A DNA stretch of 64,000 nt from Candidatus Obscuribacterales bacterium (GCA_031292355.1 JARLHI010000055.1:248001-312000); one strand, 5' to 3'; shown: positions 51,711-61,432, counted from the stretch's first letter. Numbers and translations: made by a program. The notes: generated by a model from the sequence alone, not told the origin.

Positions 51711-52870
51711 TACAACGATTCCTGCGCCTTGAGCATAGTTGTCGTCTTACGCTCTTTCTTGCGGGGTCCAGTGAACAGGTAGATCAAAGCAAAACATGGT
51801 GCCAGCGCGCAAATTAGTATAGCTTGTGTATAGCCCATGCCCATGGCGGTGACAATGACCGCAATTATTGAGCCTATTGCAGCACCACCACCCATCGAAA
51901 GATTGTAAGAACCCATTGCCGTTCCGCGAGTGCTGTGCGAACTATTTTCAAACAAAATCGCCATTCCAACTGGCACCACAGAAGACCACGCCATGCCCAA
52001 ACAACAGCCAGCAAGAATCACAACGAGTGGCTGATGCGCCTGGGCGGCAAGCAGGCAACCTATTAGCTGCACTATGGCAGTCGGCACGGCAATGGCTCTT
52101 GCGCCAAACTTCTCAACCAGCCGACCAGCCGGGTATCTAAAACAAACAGTCGTTAAAGCACTAGCCGAGAAAATCAAAGCACCATTTGCGATACCGCGCC
52201 CCTGAAAAGTCAAAACAGCGAGGGCACCATTGACGCCACCCTGCATTGTGCAGCAAGCGATGAAAACCAAAGCCGGAAGCCAGACTTTACGCATTATCAC
52301 TTTGACGCGCGGCTTTTTCTTTGCTTTGATGTCAAATTTTGAAGGCAGAGTGCAAACCATCAAAGCAGCAATTAGATTGAGCACGCATGCATAAACATAT
52401 TGCTCACGATGGATGCCGTGTTGCCAGAGCCATACGCCAAAAGCAGGACCAGCAGCGAATGCGACGTTGCCGAGAATTCCCATGGCACCAACCGCCGAGA
52501 CCGCGCGCTCTTTGGAAAACATGGTGCTGGCGTAAGCAAATTGCGCTGTCATATAGCCGCATAAAGCAGCCGACCGCAAAGCCATTTGAAAGCAACCTGC
52601 AATGATGCCATGCGTGAAGCCCATTAACAACATCACAAGAACGGAGCCAAATGCAGCTACGCGCAATACCGGTAATTTGCCCACGCGGTCGGTGAGCATT
52701 CCCAATGGCATACTCACCAGTAGTGCTGCAAACATGCCACTACCCATGGCAATTGCGGTTTGGCTCTCAGAGGCGCCTTCTTTCACCAGGGCAAGAGGCA
52801 ATGATCCAACCGGGATATTGCAAGAGATCTCGCACAAAAGGGCTGCCACAAATAAAACGACAAAATGCAT
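51704..52870 (-). CDS. MFS transporter
   Basis: 388 residues, about 12 helices. Motif A is present (MPLGMLTDRVGKLPVLR), and the second half repeats the pattern (YPAGRLVEKFGARAIAV). The remaining motifs do not place it in a named subfamily; the size and pattern fit the drug-exporter or sugar-exporter groups. It is ten bases before the next MFS gene, in the same direction, and its start has a modest ribosome site. Substrate unknown. Confidence 0.88.
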   Translation of the reverse strand: MHFVVLFVAALLCEISCNIPVGSLPLALVKEGASESQTAIAMGSGMFAALLVSMPLGMLTDRVGKLPVLRVAAFGSVLVMLLMGFTHGIIAGCFQMALRSAALCGYMTAQFAYASTMFSKERAVSAVGAMGILGNVAFAAGPAFGVWLWQHGIHREQYVYACVLNLIAALMVCTLPSKFDIKAKKKPRVKVIMRKVWLPALVFIACCTMQGGVNGALAVLTFQGRGIANGALIFSASALTTVCFRYPAGRLVEKFGARAIAVPTAIVQLIGCLLAAQAHQPLVVILAGCCLGMAWSSVVPVGMAILFENSSHSTRGTAMGSYNLSMGGGAAIGSIIAVIVTAMGMGYTQAILICALAPCFALIYLFTGPRKKERKTTTMLKAQESLYQ

Positions 52871-52879
52871 CCGTCGATT

Positions 52880-54076
52880 TTAACACTTCTTTTCGGCTGG
52901 TCTCACGCAGAGAAAATAGACAGCTGCCGCGCTATATATAAACGCCGCCATAATGCCTGTCATAGCTAGCGCCGATCCATTGTAGAGAAAAGCCACAATT
53001 GCGCTCGAGACTGCGCCGACAACCATCTGCGTAAAAGTGAGCACCGCTGAAGCAACTCCAGCGATTCTGGGCATTGGATGCAGACATCCATGCGTGCAGT
53101 TAGAGGCAATCAAGCCAGCAGAGAAAGTGTACAAAAAGAGGCAAGGCAGCAACGTCCAAGGCGCAGCCAGTCCAAGCAAGGTCAAAGCGACATTGACAGT
53201 TGTTGCGATGCAGGCGAGCAGCAATCCTGCAAACAATGGCTTGGTGTGCGCAATATTGCGCTCACTCAATTTGCCATTAACAAAAGCGCCAAGCATGATG
53301 CCCATGGCGGTACCAGCGAACAAATAGCCAAACATTTGATTGGACAACCCAAATGATTGAATCATCAGCAGTGGAGAATTCGAAACATACGCAAACATGC
53401 CGCCGAAAACGAGAGCGTTGACAGCAGCGTAACCAAAACTAACGCGATGTGAAATCACTTCGGCATAGCTCGCTTTCAGAGCGCTCAAGGTAAAAGGCAC
53501 CCGATCATGTTTTGCTGACTCGGCAAAACCTCTTTCCGTCACAATTAGAAGGACGACGCCAGCGAAAGCGAGCAAGCCATAAATCCAGCGCCAGTTGCTG
53601 AATGTGAGCAACCAGGCGCCAATTGTTGGCGCAATCATTGGACCCAGACTGCGCAAAATACTTACATAAGAGAGTCTCGCTCGTGCTTCATTGCCTTCAA
53701 ACAAATCACGGACTACGACCATGGAAAGCACCGCTGCAGCGCCGGCGCCAATTCCTTGAATCAGGCGAAACGCGAGCAAAATTTCGATGGTCGGCGCAAA
53801 TGTGCATGCAATAGCCGCGAGCGCAAACAATAAACAACCGCATAGCAAAACAGGACGACGCCCGAAACGGTCTGCACAAGGACCACCAACAATTGGTGCA
53901 ACAGCGAATCCAGCCAGGAACAAACTGAGAGTAAGAGCTGACATACCAGGCGTGGTATGCAGCGATGTTGCTATAGAAGAGAGGGCAGGCAGCCCCATAT
54001 CGATTGACAGCGGAGGTAATATGCCCAACCCGCCCAGATAGACCGTAAACGCAAAAGAATTCTTGTTAATCGCCAT
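52880..54076 (-). CDS. MFS drug exporter, Bcr/CflA-like (DHA1)
   Basis: About 398 residues, 12 helices. The Bcr/CflA signature is visible at the start (LGILPPLSIDMGLPALSSIA), with motif A GGPCADRFGRRPVLL and motif C-like RLIQGIGAGAAAVLSMVVVRDLF. The later NWRWIYGLLAFAG is also typical. These exporters expel chloramphenicol-, bicyclomycin- or sulfonamide-like drugs. The ATG at 54076 is chosen over a TTG eight codons upstream. It forms a probable operon with the MFS gene downstream. Confidence 0.92.
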   Translation of the reverse strand: MAINKNSFAFTVYLGGLGILPPLSIDMGLPALSSIATSLHTTPGMSALTLSLFLAGFAVAPIVGGPCADRFGRRPVLLCGCLLFALAAIACTFAPTIEILLAFRLIQGIGAGAAAVLSMVVVRDLFEGNEARARLSYVSILRSLGPMIAPTIGAWLLTFSNWRWIYGLLAFAGVVLLIVTERGFAESAKHDRVPFTLSALKASYAEVISHRVSFGYAAVNALVFGGMFAYVSNSPLLMIQSFGLSNQMFGYLFAGTAMGIMLGAFVNGKLSERNIAHTKPLFAGLLLACIATTVNVALTLLGLAAPWTLLPCLFLYTFSAGLIASNCTHGCLHPMPRIAGVASAVLTFTQMVVGAVSSAIVAFLYNGSALAMTGIMAAFIYSAAAVYFLCVRPAEKKC

Positions 54077-54293
54077 CGAGATGCCTGAAACCAAATGCAA
54101 CTGAGCAACGCCAGCAATGACGCACCGGGCATTCAGCTTAGCTCATATGGCTACATTTTAAACAGGTTGTATCGGCTGTATAAGAGCGATCTCAATCCAC
54201 GAATTGAACTTAACAGAGAGAAACTAACCTATTGAATTTCAAGTCTGCCACTACTGGCGATGCCCAAGGCTAACACTGCAGTAATTGTTTTGC

Positions 54294-54683
54294 TCAAGCG
54301 CAGACAGAATTACCAAGCATTTGTCCGATCTCTTCGGACAAGCTCATGGGGTCAAATGGTTTGAGTATCACTCCATTCACACCCATAGCCATATATTGAG
54401 CCACTTCTTCTTTTTGTACTTTGGCAGTCATAAAAATGACCGGAGTTTTTCTAGTCAAATCAATCTGACGTAACTTGGCAAAGACTTCGGCCCCTGTCAT
54501 GCCAGGCATCATCATATCCAACAAAATCACATCAGGATTTTCAGCAACTGCAATTTCGAGAGCGCGGCTCCCTGAAGACGCCGAGGAGATTTGCCAGTCT
54601 GCTTCAAGGCTCAATTCTGCGACAAAACGAATATTTTCATCGTCGTCTACTAGTAACAATTTTCTATTCGGTGCGCTGCTCAT
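54294..54683 (-). CDS. Single-domain response regulator receiver (CheY-like)
   Basis: 129 residues. All receiver landmarks are present: VDDDENIRF acidic pair, phospho-acceptor Asp in VILLDMMMPGMTG, the Thr of VIFMTAK and the Lys of ILKPF. There is no output domain, so it acts by protein-protein contact, as CheY or Spo0F-like proteins do. No histidine kinase gene is adjacent. The 190 bases between it and the MFS operon show no gene. Confidence 0.94.
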   Translation of the reverse strand: MSSAPNRKLLLVDDDENIRFVAELSLEADWQISSASSGSRALEIAVAENPDVILLDMMMPGMTGAEVFAKLRQIDLTRKTPVIFMTAKVQKEEVAQYMAMGVNGVILKPFDPMSLSEEIGQMLGNSVCA

Positions 54684-54951
54684 TGGGTGCCTATTAACAA
54701 TTTGGCTGGTAGTGAAATAAGTATGCCTCTGAACTCATCTTAGTCTGGAAGGCTCAAGTCGATATCCCCCGCCAGGGCTAATCGATCGGGTGGTTTAATA
54801 AAAAATCAAGAATTGAGTGGTGTAATCACCACAAATTACCTCTTCTATGTGTCGCGTCTAATAGACAAGCGCAACCGGTGCAACTACCATGCCTTAGATG
54901 GTTCTCAAGAGCCGCATAATCTCCTCCCTCATTTAAAAAGGTGGAACGACT

Positions 54952-56733
54952 ATCGACGGGCAATTTGCTATTAACCAAAATGACTTATCCGAAAAGGCTA
55001 TACCAGCTGATTCCAGCAAGCAGGATTTGGGTGGCAAACTTCTGTCTGAGCCGCAACCCGAGCAACTGGCGTATCATCGGAGCCGACAAGGTGCTCACGA
55101 AAGACCACATCATCAAGGAAGTCACGACGGCAAACGACGTGGACACCATTCGCATTCAGATGATGAGCCTGCCATTACATCAGCTGTGTCTTCAATATTA
55201 GGACCAATCAAACGCCTTCCAAGCTCGCATGGTTTTGCCTCTGCAATGAGTAGTTACTGGCACAGAGTCTTCTCTGAAAAAGAGCATCATCGTTACGAAA
55301 CAGCCTTTCCGCCAGTCTATCTGGGCATGGATACGCCTAGAGACCCCGAACAATTGAAAACAAATTTGCCACCAAACTCCGTCAAGAGCAATGGACATTT
55401 GGCGTCTCTCGAAAACATCATCTCGGCTTCAAAAGACCTCAATCGCATGGTCAGCCACGATAAGAACAAGCCTGATTTTCAGTATTTAGCTTTGACTGAG
55501 CCTGAATTCAAAAAACGATATGCAGCCGAAAGTGTTCACGTTGGCAAAGACTTTGGTCTCGACAAAGATCAGACGGCGAATCTAGTCAAACGCATTTACG
55601 CTTTCGAAGATGGCGGTTGGGGCACCTATTACACGCTATCGAGCATGCCTCAAGAAATCATGGACGACAGTCAAAAAGAGGCTCGCCTGAAATTTCATCC
55701 TTCATCGACGGCGATTGGATACAACCAGCTACTCACCAAAGATACTGTAAACGACGTCATCCAGCATGGCAGTGCGATCAGCGGGCGTCTGAACGAGCTG
55801 GCTCTCGAGGAGCCAAACAGAGCGGACATACTACACGCCAAGGCGCAATTGGTGGATGAATTGCACGATATTCTCGTGCACAAATCGACTCCTGCGAATA
55901 AGGCTCCGAACAAGCACTCGGCGTTCTACACTTCTTCAGATCGCATTGAAAACGCGGCTCAAGCTCTTAATTTAGACGGCGATATTGGCCCGGTGATTCA
56001 AAGTCAAGAATTGGCAAACCTGCTCAAATTCAGCAGAGACAACAAAATCGGCGATTTTTTGAATGTCAAAGTGAATCTCGAAACATCGCATGCCGCAGAA
56101 TACGACAAGCTCGAGCCGGAAAAAAAGCTCGCTGCAGTCGCTGAAATTATGGGGCTGGTCAAACCATCACCGATGGTCGCCGCCAAGCCGGAGTTGATGG
56201 AAGCCTTCAACGACACTGTAGATTCTCTCCGTCTAAAATTTATTGAACTCGGACTGCCAGCAAATCCTGCTAATCCTGATCCAAACAAAGCAATTGAGCG
56301 CGATCATTTGACGAACGCTGAATTTCGTTTGATGAACAGTCAGGTGCTGCAAATCCGCCGCTATGGTGGTGACCATGGTCCACTGAGTCCTGAAGGGCGT
56401 GCGCTGCTAGACAAAGTGACATTCGATTACTTTGGTGGTTACCGGGCCGATCAATTACAGGCCGCTGCGATCGAGCTCGCAAATCTAGCGGGAATGGGAG
56501 CAGCTCTGCCCATGCTCAATCCAAGTTACGGCAATTTACCGACGTCGAATTTTTTCGCAAAAAATGGATACGAAGGAAACCCGGTCACCAGCCGACGCTC
56601 GGCGGACGAACTGCTGATCCAAATTTATCGCCTCATGCACGGTCCCAATAGCGATCCAAGCAGACAAGGCATAAAGGAGTTTAACGACGCCTTCGACAGC
56701 CTGCCACCTAGCCCGGAACAAGCAAAAACTTGA
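54952..56733 (+). CDS. Lysozyme-like (transglycosylase-type) family protein, intact paralogue, apparent AUC start
   Basis: 593 residues if translation begins at the ATC at 54952, which has AAGGTGG seven bases upstream; the next canonical start is a TTG at 55027 with no ribosome site, and the protein-like frame clearly extends above it (DGQFAINQNDLSEKAIPAD). N-terminal 60 residues His-rich and disordered. The middle carries AFEDGGWGTYY and HPSSTAIGYNQLL, which recall the catalytic Glu and the GAxGLMQL motif of SLT-type muramidases. The C-terminus carries GNPVTSRRSADELL. It is the intact homologue of the interrupted gene at 48186. No signal peptide. Function is inferred. Confidence 0.7.
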   Translation: MDGQFAINQNDLSEKAIPADSSKQDLGGKLLSEPQPEQLAYHRSRQGAHERPHHQGSHDGKRRGHHSHSDDEPAITSAVSSILGPIKRLPSSHGFASAMSSYWHRVFSEKEHHRYETAFPPVYLGMDTPRDPEQLKTNLPPNSVKSNGHLASLENIISASKDLNRMVSHDKNKPDFQYLALTEPEFKKRYAAESVHVGKDFGLDKDQTANLVKRIYAFEDGGWGTYYTLSSMPQEIMDDSQKEARLKFHPSSTAIGYNQLLTKDTVNDVIQHGSAISGRLNELALEEPNRADILHAKAQLVDELHDILVHKSTPANKAPNKHSAFYTSSDRIENAAQALNLDGDIGPVIQSQELANLLKFSRDNKIGDFLNVKVNLETSHAAEYDKLEPEKKLAAVAEIMGLVKPSPMVAAKPELMEAFNDTVDSLRLKFIELGLPANPANPDPNKAIERDHLTNAEFRLMNSQVLQIRRYGGDHGPLSPEGRALLDKVTFDYFGGYRADQLQAAAIELANLAGMGAALPMLNPSYGNLPTSNFFAKNGYEGNPVTSRRSADELLIQIYRLMHGPNSDPSRQGIKEFNDAFDSLPPSPEQAKT

Positions 56734-56742
56734 ACTAAGATT

Positions 56743-56937
56743 TTATAGATAACCGCTGTCTTTAGGCGAAATCAGCTCGATTAAACGCTGCTCCTGATGG
56801 ATGCGCTTCATGATTTTGCCCTGGTTGATTAAAGTGGCGACATAGATTTTAGCCGCGTCATGATTGGGAAACTGGGTGGTCACATTGTCATTGCTGACAG
56901 TCCAGTCCTGCCGTCTCAAAGGTTTCGTTGTATTCAT
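56743..56937 (-). CDS. Small hypothetical protein
   Basis: 64 residues (QDWTVSNDNVTTQFPNHDAAKIYVATLINQGKIMKRIHQEQRLIELI). Composition is protein-like and mostly helical. Not recognised. GAG lies upstream of the ATG. It sits nine bases from the convergent stop of the lysozyme-like gene. Confidence 0.5.
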   Translation of the reverse strand: MNTTKPLRRQDWTVSNDNVTTQFPNHDAAKIYVATLINQGKIMKRIHQEQRLIELISPKDSGYL

Positions 56938-57083
56938 TTCTCACACTCAAACTCGTTCTGGAGCGCGCTTGTTGAGGCTCCATCTATTCTAGTTATACCC
57001 AATAGTAAGAGCCTCTGGCGAAAAGGCGCAGAGAATGGGATTTTGAGAAACAAATCGTCAATTAGTCGCCGCCTGATCGAAGA

Positions 57084-57317
57084 TCAATCGACTATATATT
57101 GGTCCCAATACTCAGTTCGCTCGGTCCATGGACAATCGCCATTGCCGCACGTGAGCGTTACTCGCGAGGCTCTGGAATCGATGTCTATGACGTTGAAGCC
57201 GTCGCGCAAAGCGTCAATTGTCTCGGCAAATTTCTCTTGCTTTTGAATTGGCTGGCTGCACTGAGGACAGAGCATTTTCTTTTTGGCGATTGCCTCTTTG
57301 ATTATCTGGAGCGACAT
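57084..57317 (-). CDS. Small zinc-ribbon-like protein
   Basis: 77 residues from an ATG with GAGGG five bases upstream. Two cysteine pairs are visible (LCPQCSQ and CGNGDCPW, with a further Asp/Trp pattern), which suggests a zinc ribbon. The middle is a hydrophobic segment (ALRDGFNVIDIDS). Not recognised. It stands alone between the previous gene and the HTTM operon. Confidence 0.6.
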   Translation of the reverse strand: MSLQIIKEAIAKKKMLCPQCSQPIQKQEKFAETIDALRDGFNVIDIDSRASRVTLTCGNGDCPWTERTEYWDQYIVD

Positions 57318-57419
57318 ATAAACCCTCGCAATAGCGATACAAACCTGATCAATTAGATCCTAACTCAAAAAAACCGCCATCTATATAAGGAGTCTGTAAC
57401 GTCTTAATGCAAAGACTTG

Positions 57420-58394
57420 CTACTCGTACTCGGCGGTCGGAATTCTTCGAAGCGATTTGATGCTTTTGAAAAGATCAACTTTTCCTTGAATAACCAGAGC
57501 AACAAAATTGATGCACTTTTTGAGATCGTCAGGCTCAATAAAGAGGACAAGAGTGGCCATAAAAACCCATTCAAACACAGGCAAATTGATCGTCGTCTCA
57601 ATGCCGAAGTGTAGACAGAATGCACCTAAAAGGATCCAGTAGCGGCACTCTTTAAACCAGATAAGTGTCCACAAAAAGAGCTCTATTACGAGCGTATACC
57701 AGGTCAAAAATTTGCATACTAGCAGACTATCGAGAAACGGAGGATTCAATTTGAGCATGTCGTCCAAGCGCGTTGCATAGTAAACGGCTGTGCCGTCAAG
57801 CCATTGAGGACCGACGATTTTGCAACAAAACGTTTGCCAATATGCAATGGCGAGTTGTACCTGAATTAACCTCTGCCCCCATGGATTCGTCAACTCAGTT
57901 TTGAGCGGTTTCCCGCGTAATCTTCGAATCAAACTGTCGACTGACCAAAGCCTTCCGCAATCGCAAAAACATAACAATATGGTGGCGATGCGCATCATTG
58001 TGTCGCCACCATTTATGTTGAACGGCTGATGGTGATGCAAAGAAATCAAGCCAACTGCAACCATAATGACACTCTGACGCGTGAACAGTCCTATCGTCAT
58101 CATCACAGCGAAAGCAATAAAGAGGTAGAAAAACAAATAAACGGATTGATCTGTAGGTGGAAAAAGTAAAAGCGCGTCAAGTTTAGGAGTGTCAAGCCAG
58201 AAGTGCTTTTCCACATCCGCTATCGGAATGATGCCTTTGGGACCATACCAGAATATTGCACAAGGCAAATTGTGAATGATTGTCGACTCTAAGATTAGCA
58301 ATCCAAGGAGTATTCGATAAATGCAGACCGGCAGTGGAGAAGTTGGCTCGAACCAAAATCTTCTCCAAATATGCCAGACATCCTTCAAGGTCAT
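57420..58394 (-). CDS. HTTM-domain membrane protein
   Basis: 324 residues, about eight helices. The HTTM (gamma-carboxylase-like) pattern is visible: FEPTSPLPVCIYRILLGLLIL at the start, then FWYGPKGIIP, LLFPPTDQSVY, and the histidine-rich SLHHHQPFNINGGDTMMR loop. HTTM proteins are related to vitamin K-dependent gamma-glutamyl carboxylase; in bacteria most have unknown function. It overlaps the preceding gene by ATGA, so the two proteins are made together. Confidence 0.88.
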   Translation of the reverse strand: MTLKDVWHIWRRFWFEPTSPLPVCIYRILLGLLILESTIIHNLPCAIFWYGPKGIIPIADVEKHFWLDTPKLDALLLFPPTDQSVYLFFYLFIAFAVMMTIGLFTRQSVIMVAVGLISLHHHQPFNINGGDTMMRIATILLCFCDCGRLWSVDSLIRRLRGKPLKTELTNPWGQRLIQVQLAIAYWQTFCCKIVGPQWLDGTAVYYATRLDDMLKLNPPFLDSLLVCKFLTWYTLVIELFLWTLIWFKECRYWILLGAFCLHFGIETTINLPVFEWVFMATLVLFIEPDDLKKCINFVALVIQGKVDLFKSIKSLRRIPTAEYE

Positions 58395-58957
58395 TTGAAG
58401 TCCTCTGGTTTGTAAAAGTAAGTGAAAACGGTGACTGGCTTGGAGTGGGGGGGCAGCTCGTAGCGATCTGTTAAATGCTCACCGGGTTCTGGAATTTCTA
58501 TGTATTCATAAAACAAAGAAAGTTGCTTGGGTTTATTCGTCGGGGAATAGTACATTCTGCCAGCATAGCGAGCAAAAGCCGGCCAGAAAGATTTGTAATC
58601 CGGCCAAGGCAGTGCATCAACATCCCATTTGCGAAACTTCTCCAGACGCCAGCGTTGAATTAAATCTAAGCGATCCATCCGCGGCAATTGCCACAGTAAG
58701 ATCTGACCATTTTCAAAAGTTATAGTCGCAGCTGCATGGTAATTTATATTCCTGATGATCGGCGAAAACAGAGACCAGCTCTGAGTGAAGCCCCAAAAAG
58801 TCCAGGCGTTATCTACGGGTTCCGTAATCGCTTTTTTCAGACTCGAGTCTGGCGAGACGGATGCAATTGCCTCACCTATATAGAACAGAACCAAGCAAGA
58901 CAGCGCGACTTCTTTGAAAAGAGTCATTCGCGATTTGTCAATTCCAGTGAAAAACAT
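58391..58957 (-). CDS. Membrane-anchored partner of the HTTM protein
   Basis: About 188 residues from the ATG at 58957. One membrane helix (about 10-30, EVALSCLVLFYIGEAIASV) is followed by an outside domain that begins TFWGFTQSWSLFSPIIRNINYHAAA and continues with a beta-rich part (PVTVFTYFYKPED). WSLFSP-type motifs recur in partners of bacterial HTTM proteins. It overlaps the HTTM gene by ATGA, so the two probably form one complex. The function of such pairs is not known. Confidence 0.78.
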   Translation of the reverse strand: MFFTGIDKSRMTLFKEVALSCLVLFYIGEAIASVSPDSSLKKAITEPVDNAWTFWGFTQSWSLFSPIIRNINYHAAATITFENGQILLWQLPRMDRLDLIQRWRLEKFRKWDVDALPWPDYKSFWPAFARYAGRMYYSPTNKPKQLSLFYEYIEIPEPGEHLTDRYELPPHSKPVTVFTYFYKPEDFK

Positions 58958-58961
58958 TCGC

Positions 58962-61061
58962 TCAACCACCAATATCAGCAAGTGGTTTGTTGGAGGGCGC
59001 CTGCTGTGTCTTGACTGGTTTATCGCTGTGACTCAAATTGCGCATAGCTTCCTCATACCTGGACAATTCTGACATGTCTGTAGCTGAGTGAATGGCCTCT
59101 GAACAAATTTCTTGTGCCTTTTTATTGAAACCGCTTGATTGATAAGCCTCAATCAGACGACATCGAGCATCCGCATCCTTGGGATTTTGTGCCAGATATT
59201 TATTAATGTAAGTGATCGCATCTTCAAATCTTTTGGCATCAAAAAGTGCCTTGCTTAGTTCATTCAAATCAGAAGAATTACCCGGCTCTTGCGCAATCAC
59301 GCCCTTGTATTGAGAAGCTGCTTCAGAGGGATAGCCAGATGCCATAAGAGAGGCAGCCAGTGCTCTTCGACAAGCAGTGGCAGCTGGATTCACTTTAACG
59401 GCCTTCGACAGTAATTTGATCGCAATACTGTAACTTCCACGCCCATACTCGCTCATTCCAGCTGAAGAAAGAGCATTGTAATTGTCACTTACAAGCAATG
59501 CTTTGATTTTTGGGTCGTTTACGTCTGTCGATGAAGTCTGGGCGCCACCCGAATTGGCAACATAAACTCGGGGTGATTTCTTGATGGCAGAATTTGCGAG
59601 GCCTAAATAAAATTTGGCATCTATATTCCTGGGATCTAATCTCAAAACTTTTTCTAAATCTTGCTGGGCGCTGACATATTGCTTTTGATCGTACAATCCC
59701 TCACCGCGCCACAAATACGCATCCACATTGGAAGCGTTCAGTCCAATGGCTTTTTCGAAATCATTAGCAGCTGCGATTCCATTATTGGCAATCATATTTA
59801 AGTGCCCGCGCAAAGCAAATAATTCAGGATCGCCGGGCTTCAATTTGATCGCAGCATCAAGTGACTCAATAGCTGCTTTATCATGCTTGAGGGTGGCCAA
59901 CGCTTTGGCTCGGCCTATCAAAGGAGCAATTTCGCTGGGCTGCAACTCTGCTGCCAGCGCGTATCCGAGTGCCGCTAAAGCGGGCTTATTATTAGCCATA
60001 TCAAGATCGGCACGCTTCAAGTACGTATCATAAGTACGACATCCAGCCATAATCAGACGGTTTGCATCCTGCAGGGCTTTGGCATATTCCTGCTTATACG
60101 AATGTACGCGCAGCTGCTCCGTTAGTGCGTCAATATTTTTGGGGTCAATTGATTGCGCTTTGTCGAAGTTGGCAAGGGCATCATCAATCTTAGACATCGC
60201 CCAGTAAACTTTACCGCGCTCTATGTAGTATTTTGGATTTTTCGGCTCGAAGGCCACAGCTTGATTTAAGCACTCAATGGCCTTGGGCAGATTCTTTTGC
60301 AGAACAAAGCATTGTGATTTACCTAGGCTGGCATCACCTGTGCCAGGTTTGAGCATAGCTACCCATTCATAGTCTTCGATGGCATCTGCAAATTGATGCA
60401 TGTCACGATAACAATCAGCACGTCCCAAATAAAAATCCGGATTTGATGGCTTGATTTTCAACGCGCTCGAATAGTCTTCCACAGCCTGTTGCTTTTGACC
60501 AAGCATCAAATGAGCGACGGCTCTATCGGCATAGGTGTATTCAGAAGCCTTCTCTTTCTGTAAATCAATCAGTTTGTTGCAATCAGCCAGAGCAGCAGTG
60601 AAATTATTGCTAGCGATTTCCACAGCGGCTCTGCGCTCAAGAGCCTCGATTCGATCAGGATGCCCATTGAGCACGAAATCATAATCAGCAAGTGCTTCTT
60701 TATATTTGTGCTGCTTGGTAAGAATGCGCGCGCGCACCAGTCTTGCAGTTTCCAAAAAAGGATTGACAGTAAGCAACAGATTCAGCTGTTGCAGTGGCTC
60801 ATCAAACTTTCTGACATCTATCTTTTTAGTATGAACGAGCTTATCGGTTTCTGTGGAAATGCCTACCGATAAAAGACCTGTCGCAACTTCAGCAACAGCC
60901 AAAATCCCAACGACACCTAAAGACACCACCGCAATTTGAAAGGCATGCCCCTTCACAAATCTCTTCGAGCTATCGCCAACATCGAAATTATCCGTCGCTA
61001 AATTTTGCCTGCCGAATTTTGACTGATTTCTAGGGTCCTTGTTGGTACGCTCTTGTTCCAT
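58962..61061 (-). CDS. Large TPR protein with an N-terminal membrane helix
   Basis: 699 residues. One membrane helix (about 38-60), then a nearly continuous TPR array from about residue 100 to 660, roughly 15 repeats (YKEALADYDFVLNGHPDRIEA, FYLGRADCYRDMHQFADAIEDYEWV, AYLWRGEGLYDQKQYVSAQQDLEKVL, and others). The tail is Lys/Gln-rich and disordered. It would be a cell-envelope scaffold. It ends four bases before the HTTM-partner gene starts, so it may belong to that operon. Confidence 0.9.
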   Translation of the reverse strand: MEQERTNKDPRNQSKFGRQNLATDNFDVGDSSKRFVKGHAFQIAVVSLGVVGILAVAEVATGLLSVGISTETDKLVHTKKIDVRKFDEPLQQLNLLLTVNPFLETARLVRARILTKQHKYKEALADYDFVLNGHPDRIEALERRAAVEIASNNFTAALADCNKLIDLQKEKASEYTYADRAVAHLMLGQKQQAVEDYSSALKIKPSNPDFYLGRADCYRDMHQFADAIEDYEWVAMLKPGTGDASLGKSQCFVLQKNLPKAIECLNQAVAFEPKNPKYYIERGKVYWAMSKIDDALANFDKAQSIDPKNIDALTEQLRVHSYKQEYAKALQDANRLIMAGCRTYDTYLKRADLDMANNKPALAALGYALAAELQPSEIAPLIGRAKALATLKHDKAAIESLDAAIKLKPGDPELFALRGHLNMIANNGIAAANDFEKAIGLNASNVDAYLWRGEGLYDQKQYVSAQQDLEKVLRLDPRNIDAKFYLGLANSAIKKSPRVYVANSGGAQTSSTDVNDPKIKALLVSDNYNALSSAGMSEYGRGSYSIAIKLLSKAVKVNPAATACRRALAASLMASGYPSEAASQYKGVIAQEPGNSSDLNELSKALFDAKRFEDAITYINKYLAQNPKDADARCRLIEAYQSSGFNKKAQEICSEAIHSATDMSELSRYEEAMRNLSHSDKPVKTQQAPSNKPLADIGG

Positions 61062-61365
61062 TTATGTCTCTATATTTTGGGGCAGATTAAGTTCATGCCC
61101 GCATTGAACGCTCTATTCACTTCACTAAGGCAGATTGTAAGCCATTTTCAGAAATACTAATGGACCTCTAACGTTTTTGATTGGGGCTCATGCTAGCTCG
61201 TTAAAGATGCCAAGCAAGTTCATCTGGGGAACGCTTACCGCTCCACTTAGCAAGCGCTCATAAAATGGTATTGTAGAGTTCTTTTTATTAATCAACATTT
61301 TTGGTGCTTGACGAGAAAAACAGGGCAGGTTCTAGTTAGAAGAACGGCGGGCAAATCTGAGGGCA

Positions 61366-61394
61366 TTGACGAGTTATTAAAAGACTCTTATGAT
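61366..61394 (+). promoter_or_regulatory. Sigma-70 promoter of the Tad-like locus
   Basis: TTGACG (61366-61371), a 17-base spacer and TATGAT (61389-61394), about 38 bases before the ATG at 61433. It is the likely promoter of the TadE/TadG-like genes. The rest of 61080-61430 shows no gene. Confidence 0.75.
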
Positions 61395-61432
61395 GAATAT
61401 ACTTACTAACGAAATAGAGTTTCCATAAATAT

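Noticed and set aside
54817..54832. Short hairpin GTGGTG-TAAT-CACCAC between the receiver and the lysozyme-like gene
   Set aside because: Six-bp stem alone is too weak to call a functional site.
54941..55201. Open frame on the plus strand just ahead of and overlapping the lysozyme-like gene
   Set aside because: Its composition is unlike a protein, and the other frame (54952 onward) clearly continues the homologous coding sequence.
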